Source: Rhizobium sp. CG5
GTDB taxonomy: Bacteria; Pseudomonadota; Alphaproteobacteria; Rhizobiales; Rhizobiaceae
Direction: 5' to 3'
Assembly (NCBI RefSeq): GCF_023701945.1
Contig: NZ_JABAEF010000004.1
Coordinates: 62,001-126,000 of the forward strand
Length of the DNA: 64,000 nucleotides
Shown here: piece after piece, positions 36,545-44,762 of the stretch
How the letters are laid out: every line of letters begins with the position of its first letter
Numbering within the stretch: the stretch's first letter is position 1
The notes under the pieces: generated by a model
Databases searched by the model: none
What the model was told of the DNA's origin: nothing
What the model saw: the letters and a program-made list of their open reading frames with translations, nothing else
Program-made: the position numbers and the translations under genes

Positions 36545-37060
36545 ATGCGCAGTCTGGCAATCGCTCTGACGGGAATGACCATGAGCCTCTTATCCTTCAC
36601 CCATTCGGCCGAAGCAGCGGATTTCCGCTTCGAGGACTATTTTCGCGGCAAGACGGAAGCGACCGGCAGCTTCAAGGCCATCAATGGCATCAGCCGGAAA
36701 TTCGAAGTGGATCTCACGGGGCAGTGGGATGGCCGGACGTTGACCTTGCGTGAAGACTTCCAGTTCGACGACGGCACGCGCGACCGCAAGACCTGGCGCT
36801 TCACCAAGACCAGTCCGACGACCTATACCGGCACCCGCGAAGACGTGGTCGGAGAAACGAAGGTGACGCTCCGCGGCAACAAGGCGCGCTTTACCTATCT
36901 GGTCTATCTCGATCCGGCGAAGAAGGCCAACAAGGTGCGCTTCCATGACACCATGACGCTGAAACCGGACGGCACGGTGGTGAACACCGCGCTGGTGACC
37001 AAGTTCGGCCTGCCGGTCGCGCTGACCAAGGTGGAATTCCGCCGGGTTGGCAAATCATGA
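36545..37060 (+). CDS. DUF3833-family exported protein
   Basis: A 171-residue protein with an N-terminal signal (about 1-23, SLLSFTHSAEA). The beta-rich mature part has FEDYFRGKTEATGSF near the start and GTREDVVGETKVTLRGNKAR in the middle, the DUF3833 pattern. Members are often lipoproteins, but no lipobox cysteine is visible here. DUF3833 genes recur beside SDR, Cfa, DUF1365 and flavin amine oxidase genes in RpoE-ChrR clusters, which suggests a periplasmic lipid-binding or oxidative-stress role. ACAAGGAG precedes the ATG; the stop overlaps the next SDR. Confidence 0.8.
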   Translation: MRSLAIALTGMTMSLLSFTHSAEAADFRFEDYFRGKTEATGSFKAINGISRKFEVDLTGQWDGRTLTLREDFQFDDGTRDRKTWRFTKTSPTTYTGTREDVVGETKVTLRGNKARFTYLVYLDPAKKANKVRFHDTMTLKPDGTVVNTALVTKFGLPVALTKVEFRRVGKS

Positions 37061-37842
37061 GTGCCGAAGCGCAATCCCAGCCGAATAGGCAAACCGGCAA
37101 ACTGGCCTGGATCACCGGTGCCAGCTCAGGCATCGGCCGGGCGCTGGCTTTGAGGCTGGTTCGCGATGGCTGGCGGGTTGCCGCCAGCGCCCGTAGCGTC
37201 GAGGCGCTGGACGATCTGGTGCGCGAAGCGCCCGACAGGATCGCCAGCTATCCGCTTGATATCACCGACCCGGACGCCGTGAAGGCTTTGACACAGGCGA
37301 TCACAGTTGCGATGGGGCCGATCGATCTGGCGGTCTTGTGTGCGGGCACCTATGCGCGCGACAGCGCCAGCCATTTCGATAGCCGGCAATTGGCCGGCAT
37401 GGTCGAGCTCAACATCATGGGCACGGCCTATTGCCTGGAGGCCATGATCGCCGACATGGTCGGCCGCGGTTCCGGTCATATTGCCGTGGTGTCCTCTGTC
37501 TCCGGTTATGTCGGTCTGCCGGGTGCCGCCCACTATGGCGCGACCAAGGCGGCGCTGATCAATATGTGCGAGGCGCTTTATCCGGAATTGGAGGCCAAGG
37601 GCGTTCGCCTCAGCCTGGTCAATCCCGGCTTCGTGGAGACGCCGCTGACGGCCAAAAACGATTTTCCGATGCCGTTTCTGATCACGGCGGACGAGGCGGC
37701 CGATTACATCGCCCGAGGCCTTGCCGCCGAGCGCTTCGAAATCGCTTTCCCATGGAAAATGGTGCTGTCGCTGAAGATCCTGCGGATCCTGCCGCATCGC
37801 CTGCGCTTTGCGCTGACCCGCCGCATGCTGCGCAAGGATTGA
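37057..37842 (+). CDS. Short-chain dehydrogenase/reductase
   Basis: A 261-residue classical SDR: WITGASSGIGRALALRL (TGxxxGIG) at about 10-26, DITDPD, and the SSVSGYVG...YGATK catalytic set at about 147-170, followed by NPGFVETPLT. The C-terminal end is basic and hydrophobic, hinting at membrane association. It is coupled to the DUF3833 gene by a four-base overlap. Co-occurrence with cfa-type genes in ECF clusters suggests action on a modified fatty acid or lipid aldehyde; this is inference. Confidence 0.85.
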   Translation: MSAEAQSQPNRQTGKLAWITGASSGIGRALALRLVRDGWRVAASARSVEALDDLVREAPDRIASYPLDITDPDAVKALTQAITVAMGPIDLAVLCAGTYARDSASHFDSRQLAGMVELNIMGTAYCLEAMIADMVGRGSGHIAVVSSVSGYVGLPGAAHYGATKAALINMCEALYPELEAKGVRLSLVNPGFVETPLTAKNDFPMPFLITADEAADYIARGLAAERFEIAFPWKMVLSLKILRILPHRLRFALTRRMLRKD

Positions 37843-37868
37843 GGGTAGGCTCTGAAATCATAGGATCG

Positions 37869-37892
37869 AGAGGCGGGACGTGTCCCGCCTCT
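37869..37892. terminator. Bidirectional hairpin between SDR and cfa genes
   Basis: AGAGGCGGGAC and GTCCCGCCTCT, an 11-base perfect inverted repeat with a two-base gap, sit between two convergent operons. No long T-run is present, so termination efficiency is uncertain. Confidence 0.6.
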
Positions 37893-37899
37893 TATGCGT

Positions 37900-39117
37900 T
37901 CAAGCCTTGGCGAGTTCGAACTGCACCACATCAAGCCGCCCGCTGCGGAAGCCCGCCGCGCAATAGTGGAGGTAATAGCGCCACATGCGGAAGAAGCGTT
38001 CGTCAAAACCGAGCGGCGCGATCTTCGCCCAATTGGCGATAAAGGCGCGGTCCCAGGCAAGCAGCGTCCGCTCGTAGTCGAGCCCGAAGCGGAAGGCCGA
38101 CGTCACGCCGACCCCGCCGGCCGCAGCCGCTGTCTCGAACCGTGACACAGACGGCAGCATGCCGCCGGGGAAGATATAGGTCTGGATGAAATCGGCATTG
38201 CGACGATAGTGGTCGAACCTGTTATCATCGATGGTAATGACCTGGATCATCGCCCGGCCGTTCGGCTCCAGCAGCGTATGGACGCGGTCGAAATAGACCG
38301 GCCAATTCTCCTCGCCGACCGCCTCGAACATCTCGATCGACACGATCTTGGAAAATTGCCCCTGGCAGTCGCGATAGTCCTCCAGCCGGATATCGGCCTT
38401 GTCCGCGAGCCCGGCCTTCTGCAGCCGGTCGCGGGCATAAGTCGCCTGCTGCTTGGAGAGCGTCAGCCCGGTGACCCGGCAGCCGGTGGTGCGGATCGCA
38501 TAGTCGGCAAAACCACCCCAGCCGCAGCCGATCTCCAGCACATGGTCGTCCGGGCCGATCTTCAGGGCCTCGACGATCCTGGCATATTTGGCATTCTGCG
38601 CATTGGCCAGCGGCTGGTTGTCATGGGCATAGAGCGCCGATGAATAGGTCATCGTCTCGTCCAGCCAGTGGCGGTAGAACTGGTTGCCCAGATCGTAGTG
38701 AAAGGCGATGTTGCGCCGGCTGCCGGCTTTGGAATTGCGTCGCAGCTTGTGGCGCAGCAGTGCAAAGCGGCCCAGCAGCGCCGATGGTGCCATCAGCGAG
38801 CGCCAATGGTTTTCGTTGGTGATGACCAGTTGCAGGAAGGCGCTGACATCGGGACTATCCCAATCGCCATCCATGTAGGATCGCGCGAACCCGAGGCTGC
38901 CGCCGGACACCATGCGGCGAACCGGCCGGGCATTGTTGAGCCGCAGGACGGCCGTCGGGCCTGCATGTCTGCCCTGGACCGTGTGTTCGCGGCCACCAGG
39001 AAAGATAATGGTCAGCCGGCCATGGCCAAGGCGCGCCGCCCAGCGGCACATCAGCCTTTGCCAGAGCGGTGCGGCCCCCACGATCAGCGGCGAGGTCTGT
39101 TGTTCGGCATGGCTCAT
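37900..39117 (-). CDS. Cyclopropane-fatty-acid-synthase family methyltransferase
   Basis: A 405-residue SAM-dependent lipid methyltransferase. The SAM site VLEIGCGWGG is at 193-202, and FHYDLGNQFYRHWLDETMTYSSALY upstream (split: FHYDLGNQFYRHWL, DETMTYSSALY) is the family signature. EMFEAVGEENW follows. It acts on unsaturated phospholipid acyl chains, making cyclopropane or, in UfaM-type members, methyl-branched products. The partners (flavin amine oxidase, DUF1365 protein, ECF sigma-ChrR) favour a specialised role over housekeeping CFA synthesis. ATG 39117 overlaps the DUF1365 stop by four bases. Confidence 0.88.
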   Translation of the reverse strand: MSHAEQQTSPLIVGAAPLWQRLMCRWAARLGHGRLTIIFPGGREHTVQGRHAGPTAVLRLNNARPVRRMVSGGSLGFARSYMDGDWDSPDVSAFLQLVITNENHWRSLMAPSALLGRFALLRHKLRRNSKAGSRRNIAFHYDLGNQFYRHWLDETMTYSSALYAHDNQPLANAQNAKYARIVEALKIGPDDHVLEIGCGWGGFADYAIRTTGCRVTGLTLSKQQATYARDRLQKAGLADKADIRLEDYRDCQGQFSKIVSIEMFEAVGEENWPVYFDRVHTLLEPNGRAMIQVITIDDNRFDHYRRNADFIQTYIFPGGMLPSVSRFETAAAAGGVGVTSAFRFGLDYERTLLAWDRAFIANWAKIAPLGFDERFFRMWRYYLHYCAAGFRSGRLDVVQFELAKA

Positions 39118-39917
39118 GTCGGCGTACTCCCGCTTTCGGTTTTCGGGGCAATGATGGAACTGGCAATGCGCTGGTTTGCCGCCTTGTGGCGGTAGAGCGG
39201 CACGCCCTTGAACCAGAGGCGCAGGGCTTCCCAGTGAATGGCGCCCATGACCTTGAGGGTCATCAGCGGATAGGTGATAAACGCTTGCAGCAGCTCGCGG
39301 TCGGTCATTTCCCGCCTTTTGCCGGCAAAGGACGCATAGAGCAGCGGTCCTTCGCCATCGGCCTCGTTGATGCTCACCTGTACGCGCTCGGAGGGCGGCG
39401 CGATTTTGAACTGGTAGCTGCACTCCATCGGGATGAAGGGCGAAACATACATTTCCTTGGCGCAGGTATGCTTAACGCTGCCATCGGCTTCCGCCGTGGC
39501 CGGAATCACATAGGTATGTCGCTCGCCAAAGGTATTGCAGACCTCGTAGAGGATCGCTCGCAACACTCTGTCCGGTCCATGGCAGAAATAGACCGTCAGC
39601 GGATTGAACACATAGCCGAAGATGCGGGGATAGCAGAGCACCTCGACCTGCAATTTATCGACAGCGAGCCCGGCCTCCTTGAGGTGGCCGGCCACCCACT
39701 GTTTCAGGCGCCCCGTCTCGCCCAGCCCGTGGTCGCTGTCGCGAAAGCTGAAAATACCCCAGCGGTTATGAGCGAATAGGCGCAGCGAGCCGTCGAGCCC
39801 CGGCAATTCGTCGAGATCGAGCAGCAGGCAAAAGACATTGTAGCGAAGCCTGTGCCGCCGCGGCTTGTGCCGGGCATGCACCACCTCTCCCCTGTAGAGT
39901 GCCGAGTTCAGGGTCAT
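39114..39917 (-). CDS. DUF1365 family protein
   Basis: A 267-residue protein with the family pattern: LYRGEVVHARHKPRRHRLRY at the start, then LCYPRIFGYVFNPLTVYFC at about 94-112, and KEMYVSPFIPMECSY in the middle. Almost always found with a flavin amine oxidase and a Cfa-type methyltransferase, as here, and linked with furan or other modified fatty acids in alphaproteobacteria. Biochemical role not known to me. Both ends are coupled: ATGA overlaps with the oxidoreductase upstream and the methyltransferase downstream. Confidence 0.85.
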   Translation of the reverse strand: MTLNSALYRGEVVHARHKPRRHRLRYNVFCLLLDLDELPGLDGSLRLFAHNRWGIFSFRDSDHGLGETGRLKQWVAGHLKEAGLAVDKLQVEVLCYPRIFGYVFNPLTVYFCHGPDRVLRAILYEVCNTFGERHTYVIPATAEADGSVKHTCAKEMYVSPFIPMECSYQFKIAPPSERVQVSINEADGEGPLLYASFAGKRREMTDRELLQAFITYPLMTLKVMGAIHWEALRLWFKGVPLYRHKAANQRIASSIIAPKTESGSTPT

Positions 39918-41296
39918 TGCGCTGCCATCAGGTTCAGGCTGCGTGGCCCAAGATGAATGCGTGCCGACTCGTCCTTGACGGACCAAGGCCGGCGGATCCC
40001 GGCCAGGTCTTCCGCCGCAGCCAGGCCGGATTGCAGCCCGTCTTCGTGAAAGCCGGCGCCGAAATGCGCGCCGCAGAACCAGGTATTGTGCCGGCCCTGC
40101 AATTGCCAAAGCTCTTTCTGCGCCGCCATCGCCTTCTGGTCGAACAGCGGATGGGCATAGTGGAACGTCCCGTGGATCTTGGCCGGATCGATGGCGCGCG
40201 ACGGGTTGAGGGTAACGAACAGCGGCACCGACGGGTCGAGATTTTGCAACTGGTTCATCCAGTAGGTCACGCAAAGCGGGCTGTCGCCGGACTGTTGACG
40301 GGTAGCGATATAGTTCCAGCTGGCCCAGACCTGTTTGCGCTTCGGCATCAGGCGGATGTCGGAATGCAGCACGGCCGTATTGGGGGTGTAGTCGAAGGCA
40401 CCCAGAAGAGCGCGTTCGCGCTGATCGGCATCGCCGAGCATGGAAAGCGCCTGGTCCGCATGGGTGGCGATCACGATGTCGCTGAACTGGTCGCTATGGC
40501 CATGGATATCGGTGACCGTCACCTTTCCGCCGTTCCGGATAATATTGGCAACCGGCGTATTCTGTCGGATCGTACCTTTGAAATCCGCCAGCAGTCGGCT
40601 GACATAGGCGCGGCTCCCGCCCTTGACAGTCCGCCATTGCGGGCGGTCTTTCAACACCACGAGACCGTGGTTGACGAAGAAGCGGATGAAGGCATGCAGC
40701 GGATAGCCGCGCATGTCGTTAGCCGAGGACGACCAGATCGCCGCTCCCATCGGCATGAGGTGATCCTCGACAAAGGCCTGGCTATAGCGATTGGCGTCGA
40801 GATAATCGCCGATCGTTGCGCTTTGCAGCTCCTTGCGCTCCAGAAGTCCGGGGGCCTCTTTGTAAAAGCGCAGCAGATCCGACACCATGCGCCAGAATCT
40901 TGGGCGAAAGGCATTGCTGCGCTGGCCGAGCAGTCCGGACAGGCCGCAGCCGGAATATTCAAACCGGCCATCGTCCAGCGACGCAGCAAAGGACATGTTC
41001 GAGCCGTCGGTCGGCACGCCAAGGTGCTTAAACAGCGCCACCAGATTGGGATAGTTGCGGTCGTTGTAGACGATGAAACCGGTATCCACCGATATCACAT
41101 CCAGACCGAAGCGAATTTCGACGGTATTGGCATGGCCACCCAGTCGGTTGTCGGCTTCATAGAGCGTGACGTCGCAATGCCTGGACAGCAGCCAGGCAGC
41201 TGAAAGGCCGGAAACTCCCGATCCGATCACGGCCACTTTGCGGCTCCCTCTTTGGGCGAAGATGTCGTTGTCCAAGCCTGTTCTCCACACGATCAT
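39914..41296 (-). CDS. FAD-dependent amine-oxidase family oxidoreductase (lipid desaturase candidate)
   Basis: A 460-residue flavoprotein with the dinucleotide motif VAVIGSGVSGLSAAWLL at 21-37, the YEADNRLGGHANT follow-up and a C-terminal FAD contact near FCGAHFGAGFHEDGLQSG. This NAD(P)-binding, Rossmann-like amine oxidase subtype pairs with DUF1365 and Cfa genes. One of these partners is expected to desaturate or oxidise the methylated acyl chain. The start is uncertain: ATG 41296 has no clear ribosome site, while TTG 41275 has GGAGAA at a five-base spacing. Divergent from the sigma factor gene. Confidence 0.83.
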   Translation of the reverse strand: MIVWRTGLDNDIFAQRGSRKVAVIGSGVSGLSAAWLLSRHCDVTLYEADNRLGGHANTVEIRFGLDVISVDTGFIVYNDRNYPNLVALFKHLGVPTDGSNMSFAASLDDGRFEYSGCGLSGLLGQRSNAFRPRFWRMVSDLLRFYKEAPGLLERKELQSATIGDYLDANRYSQAFVEDHLMPMGAAIWSSSANDMRGYPLHAFIRFFVNHGLVVLKDRPQWRTVKGGSRAYVSRLLADFKGTIRQNTPVANIIRNGGKVTVTDIHGHSDQFSDIVIATHADQALSMLGDADQRERALLGAFDYTPNTAVLHSDIRLMPKRKQVWASWNYIATRQQSGDSPLCVTYWMNQLQNLDPSVPLFVTLNPSRAIDPAKIHGTFHYAHPLFDQKAMAAQKELWQLQGRHNTWFCGAHFGAGFHEDGLQSGLAAAEDLAGIRRPWSVKDESARIHLGPRSLNLMAAQ

Positions 41297-41370
41297 TTTG
41301 CTGTCACTCGAATTGAGTACGCAACTTCCGGAGAAGCGGATTGCTGGATTGTTCATTTTTGATCTGGCCA

Positions 41371-41399
41371 TGATCCAGCCTGCACGGTGCCGCGTAATA
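41371..41399 (+). promoter_or_regulatory. RpoE/ChrR-type (ECF) promoter for the sigma gene
   Basis: TGATCC (41371-41376), 18 bases, then TAATA (41395-41399), about 130 bases before the sigma factor start. It matches the element at 35642 in both boxes and suggests autoregulation. Confidence 0.7.
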
Positions 41400-41528
41400 G
41401 GCTGCATGACAATGACCGTTTCCCTACCGGCTGTAGAATGCCACAATGGATACAAAGCGATGGCCCGACCTCTCACCCGGTCGCCAGGCAAGAATGCGGG
41501 CTGTCGGACCCGCTCGAACGGAATGGTC

Positions 41529-42083
41529 ATGGATTTGGAAACAGAGGATATGTCCGCGTTGCTGGCCGCCGTTGGTCGGGACAGAAGCGTCGAGGCATTT
41601 GAAAAATTGTTCCGTTATTACGCCCCGCGGGTGCGCTCCTACATGGCGCGGCAATCGCGCGACGGGCAGGCGGCAGAGGAATTGATGCAGGAAACCATGA
41701 TGATGGTCTGGAACAAGGCCAACCTGTTTGATCCGCAGCGCGGCAACGTTTCGGCCTGGATCTTCACGATCGCGCGAAACCTAAGGGTATCCGCCTATCG
41801 CAAGGATCGCCGGCCGGACTTCGATCCGAACGACCCGGCTTTTGTGCCCGATGATGAGGCGGCAGCCGATGTGCAGCTGGAAGACCGACAGGAAGCCGAG
41901 CGCCTGCACCGCGCCATGCTGAGCCTGCCGCAGGAGCAGCTCGATCTGTTGAAGCGCTCCTTTTTCAACGATGCCTCCCATAGCGCCATCGCCAAGGAAC
42001 TCGACATTCCGCTGGGAACGGTGAAGTCGCGAATTCGCATGGCTTTTGCCAAGCTTCGCGCCGCCCTGGAGGATCGCCCATGA
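41529..42083 (+). CDS. rpoE: ECF sigma factor, RpoE/ChrR (singlet-oxygen) type
   Basis: A 184-residue group 4 sigma factor. Region 2 spans about 20-90 (FEKLFRYYAPRVRSYM; EELMQETMMMVWNKA; VSAWIFTIARNLRVSAYRK) and region 4 about 125-180 (LPQEQLDLLKRSFFNDASHS; LDIPLGTVKSRIRMAFAKLR). Its coupling to a ChrR-type anti-sigma gene (overlapping ATGA at 42080) places it with Rhodobacter RpoE, which answers singlet oxygen and some organic peroxides. ATG 41529 is used; 41523 and 41550 are in-frame alternatives and the ribosome site is weak. Confidence 0.88.
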   Translation: MDLETEDMSALLAAVGRDRSVEAFEKLFRYYAPRVRSYMARQSRDGQAAEELMQETMMMVWNKANLFDPQRGNVSAWIFTIARNLRVSAYRKDRRPDFDPNDPAFVPDDEAAADVQLEDRQEAERLHRAMLSLPQEQLDLLKRSFFNDASHSAIAKELDIPLGTVKSRIRMAFAKLRAALEDRP

Positions 42084-42769
42084 CGATCCACCATCATATC
42101 AGCGACGAATTGCTGCTCGACTATGCCTCCGGCACCTTGGCAGAAGGCTGGAGCCTGGCCGTTGCCACCCATCTGGCACTGTGCCCGGCCTGCCGCCGCC
42201 GCCTCAAGGGCATGGAAGCGGCAGCCGGCATGTTGCTTGAAGCCCTGCCGAACACGACGGCAACGGTTGCCGGCAGCGACGCCGCATCCTGGGAAAAGAT
42301 GAAAGCCAGAATGCAGGGCGACGGTCCGGGTGTAACCGTGGCCGCTGTCGCCGCGAAGCCAAATCCGCCCGCGACCTCACAGGCGCCACTGTTGCCGGAA
42401 CCCTTGCGGTCCTATCTTGGTGGCGATGGGGCGGACCTGAAATGGCGGCCGCTCGGCCGCGGCGCCTATCATATCCCCATCCGCACCAAGGATGGCGAGA
42501 CCAGCGTGCGGCTGCTGCGCATTCCAGCCGGCAAGCCAGTGCCCGAGCATAGCCATGGCGGACGCGAACTGACGCTGGTTCTGGCCGGCAGCTTCCATGA
42601 CGAAGAGGGCGAATTCCATCGCGGCGATATCGAGGATGCCGATGAAACGCTGATGCATCAGCCGATCGCCAACGAAGGCGAGGATTGCATCTGCCTGGCG
42701 GTCACCGATGCGCCATTGAAATTCCGCAGCTGGCTGCTGCGGCTCGTTCAACCCGTTCTGGGGATATGA
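42080..42769 (+). CDS. chrR: ChrR-type zinc anti-sigma factor with cupin domain
   Basis: A 229-residue cytosolic anti-sigma factor. The N-terminal zinc-binding domain has H6, H31, C35 and C38 (HLALCPAC), the same positions as the zinc ligands known in Rhodobacter ChrR. The C-terminal cupin (about 110-200) has H157, H159, E163 and H193 placed as a second metal site. The N-terminal half should hold the sigma factor inactive and the cupin should be needed for release by singlet oxygen. The start overlaps the sigma gene stop. Confidence 0.93.
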   Translation: MTIHHHISDELLLDYASGTLAEGWSLAVATHLALCPACRRRLKGMEAAAGMLLEALPNTTATVAGSDAASWEKMKARMQGDGPGVTVAAVAAKPNPPATSQAPLLPEPLRSYLGGDGADLKWRPLGRGAYHIPIRTKDGETSVRLLRIPAGKPVPEHSHGGRELTLVLAGSFHDEEGEFHRGDIEDADETLMHQPIANEGEDCICLAVTDAPLKFRSWLLRLVQPVLGI

Positions 42770-42803
42770 GGTCCGGCCGGCAACATCAGCAGGAGCGACA
42801 TCC

Positions 42804-43208
42804 ATGACGACCTATCTTCTGGCCTATATCTCGACAGCCGTCGTGTTCTTCGGTCTGGATTTCCTCTGGCTGTCGCGCGTCGCCACAGGTTTCTACAAGT
42901 CCCGCATCGGCGATCTGATGCTGGCCCAGCCGAATTTTATGGCGGCGGGTCTGTTCTATCTCTTCTACATCGCCGGCATCGTCTATTTCGCGGTGGCACC
43001 GGCGCTGAATGGGAGCAACTGGGTGAATGCGCTGGTCTCCGGCGCCATTCTCGGCTTCATCGCCTATGGCACCTATGACATGACCAATCTCTCGACCTTG
43101 AAGAACTGGTCGCTGTCGGTGAGCGTCGTCGATATGGCCTGGGGAACGGTGCTGACCGGTCTTGCGGCGGCCGCCGGCTATCTCGTGACGTCGCGGCTGA
43201 TGGCGTGA
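42804..43208 (+). CDS. DUF2177 membrane protein
   Basis: A 134-residue inner-membrane protein with four hydrophobic segments (about 3-23, 44-66, 75-92, 108-128). FFGLDFLWLSRVATGFYK at the start and AYGTYDMTNLSTLKNW in the third loop are the DUF2177 signature. It is 34 bases after chrR with CAGGAG before the ATG, so probably the third gene of the sigma operon. DUF2177 is a recurrent RpoE-ChrR target or neighbour. Function unknown; membrane lipid handling is a guess from context. Confidence 0.87.
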   Translation: MTTYLLAYISTAVVFFGLDFLWLSRVATGFYKSRIGDLMLAQPNFMAAGLFYLFYIAGIVYFAVAPALNGSNWVNALVSGAILGFIAYGTYDMTNLSTLKNWSLSVSVVDMAWGTVLTGLAAAAGYLVTSRLMA

Positions 43209-43218
43209 CCTCAAGGGG

Positions 43219-44631
43219 TCAGCCGAGGCGATAAGGCGTCGTCTCGCGCAGATCTGGATTGATCAGCAACCGGCGCTTGAATGGCGGCACGGCGCGGCTG
43301 GCGCAATCCTCGCGCTCGCAGATCCGGCAGGAAATGCCGATCGGATCGAAGGCAGGCTTGCTGGTGATATCGAGATTGTCGGCATAGACGAAGTTTTCCG
43401 CATAGGTGATCTCGCAGCCGAACGACAGGGCAAAGCGCGGCTGTGCCGCCTTGAACCCGCCCCAGCCTTTGCTGACCAGGGTCGCCAGGCAGAGATAGCG
43501 CACGCCATCCGGTGTTTCCGCCAATTGCCGGATGATGCGGCCCGGCGCTTCAAAAGCTTCATGGGCATTCCACAGCGGACAGGCCGCCCCGAAGCGGGCA
43601 AATTGCAGCTTGGCGGCGCTGTGCCGCTTGGTGATGTTGCCGGCCCGGTCGAGCCGCGCAAAAAAGATCGGTATGCCCTTCATCCCGGGTCGCTGCAACG
43701 TGCTCAGCCGGTGACAGATCTGCTCGAGCGACGTGCCGAAGCGCACGGCGAGCAGTTCGATATCATGGCGCAATTCGCGCGCTGCCGTCAGGAAGCCGCG
43801 ATAGGGCAGAAGCAGCGCGCCGGCGAAATAGTTCTGCAGCCCGATCCGACAGATATCGGCGGCTTCCTCGCTGCGCAGATTGGCGCCGCGCAACACGGTC
43901 TCGATGATATCGGCCGCATGCAATTGTGCGATCTGAACGGCGATCTGGAAGTTGCGGGTTGCCGGCGGCGCATAGGGGTTGAGCCGCAGGATGCGCGCCT
44001 TGGCATCGAAACGACGGATCACGCCGTCGCCGATATCGGCGCGGGCGCAGCGCACGCCGTGCCGCTCTTCCAGATAGCGGACCAGCAGCCCATGATTGTC
44101 ATCGTCGCCAAGCCCGAGGCTGGTTGCCAGGGTCTCAGCGGACAGGTCCAGGTCATGGATGTAATTGTCGACGAAATGGAAGAAATCCCGCACCTCTTCA
44201 TAGGGCGTGACCTCGACCGGTCCAACCGGATTGCCGATCCGGTCGTCATAACTCGCCAATTGCTCGCTATTGCGCCGATAGGCCTGGTGACAGGTGATCA
44301 GCGCATGGGCAAGGCCTGGAGCATTCTGGGCTACCAGCTTCAATTCCTGCAGATTGGGCGAATAGGTCTCGAACAGCGGATCCGAAAGCGCTTCGGTCAG
44401 TGCCGACAGCAGGCGGTCGTTCTGCCCTGACGACAGCGCCCCTATGTCGATCTGGAATTTTTCCGCCAGCGCCAAAAGCACGGCGGCCGAGACCGGCCGC
44501 TGGTTGTTCTCGATCTGGTTGAGGTAGCTGGTCGAAATGCCGATCTTCTCGGCAAATTGCGCCTGCGTCGCAAGGCTCGCCACCCGCAATTCGCGCACTT
44601 TTCGTCCGATGAAGAGTTTCCCGATTGCCAT
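43219..44631 (-). CDS. pccR: PccR, XRE-family regulator of propionyl-CoA carboxylase
   Basis: A 470-residue short-chain acyl-CoA regulator (ScfR family). It has an XRE helix-turn-helix at about 5-60 ([20 protein letters not shown]), an IrrE-type (DUF955) middle at about 160-290, and a C-terminal DUF2083 domain ending with a cysteine cluster ([15 protein letters not shown]). Family knowledge: PccR in Rhodobacter controls the pcc genes and binds TTTGCAAA-type repeats, with acyl-CoA sensing. Here it is divergent from pccB, and TTYGCAA-like repeats fill the 130-base gap. ATG 44631 is used; TTG 44637 is an alternative. Confidence 0.86.
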   Translation of the reverse strand: MAIGKLFIGRKVRELRVASLATQAQFAEKIGISTSYLNQIENNQRPVSAAVLLALAEKFQIDIGALSSGQNDRLLSALTEALSDPLFETYSPNLQELKLVAQNAPGLAHALITCHQAYRRNSEQLASYDDRIGNPVGPVEVTPYEEVRDFFHFVDNYIHDLDLSAETLATSLGLGDDDNHGLLVRYLEERHGVRCARADIGDGVIRRFDAKARILRLNPYAPPATRNFQIAVQIAQLHAADIIETVLRGANLRSEEAADICRIGLQNYFAGALLLPYRGFLTAARELRHDIELLAVRFGTSLEQICHRLSTLQRPGMKGIPIFFARLDRAGNITKRHSAAKLQFARFGAACPLWNAHEAFEAPGRIIRQLAETPDGVRYLCLATLVSKGWGGFKAAQPRFALSFGCEITYAENFVYADNLDITSKPAFDPIGISCRICEREDCASRAVPPFKRRLLINPDLRETTPYRLG

Positions 44632-44660
44632 TCGCAATTTCGCATTTCGCTATTTGCAAT
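44631..44660. promoter_or_regulatory. Putative PccR operator, TTYGCAA repeats
   Basis: TTCGCAA, TTTCGCA, TTTCGCT and TTTGCAA follow one another with their GC centres at 44634, 44642, 44649 and 44656 (spacing 8, 7, 7). They resemble the paired TTTGCAAA boxes of PccR and overlap the pccR start, so autoregulation is likely as well. Confidence 0.55.
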
Positions 44661-44762
44661 TACATTAATCCACAAACGCACCCGTTCAATCATTTTCTTT
44701 GCAACCAGACCGGTTTAAAGGCAACGTCGGTCCCCAAAAGGACAAGACAAGCGGGAGGTTCC

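Noticed and set aside
41306..41318. ACTCGAATTGAGT palindrome before the flavin oxidase start
   Set aside because: Short, imperfect at the centre, single copy; could be chance.
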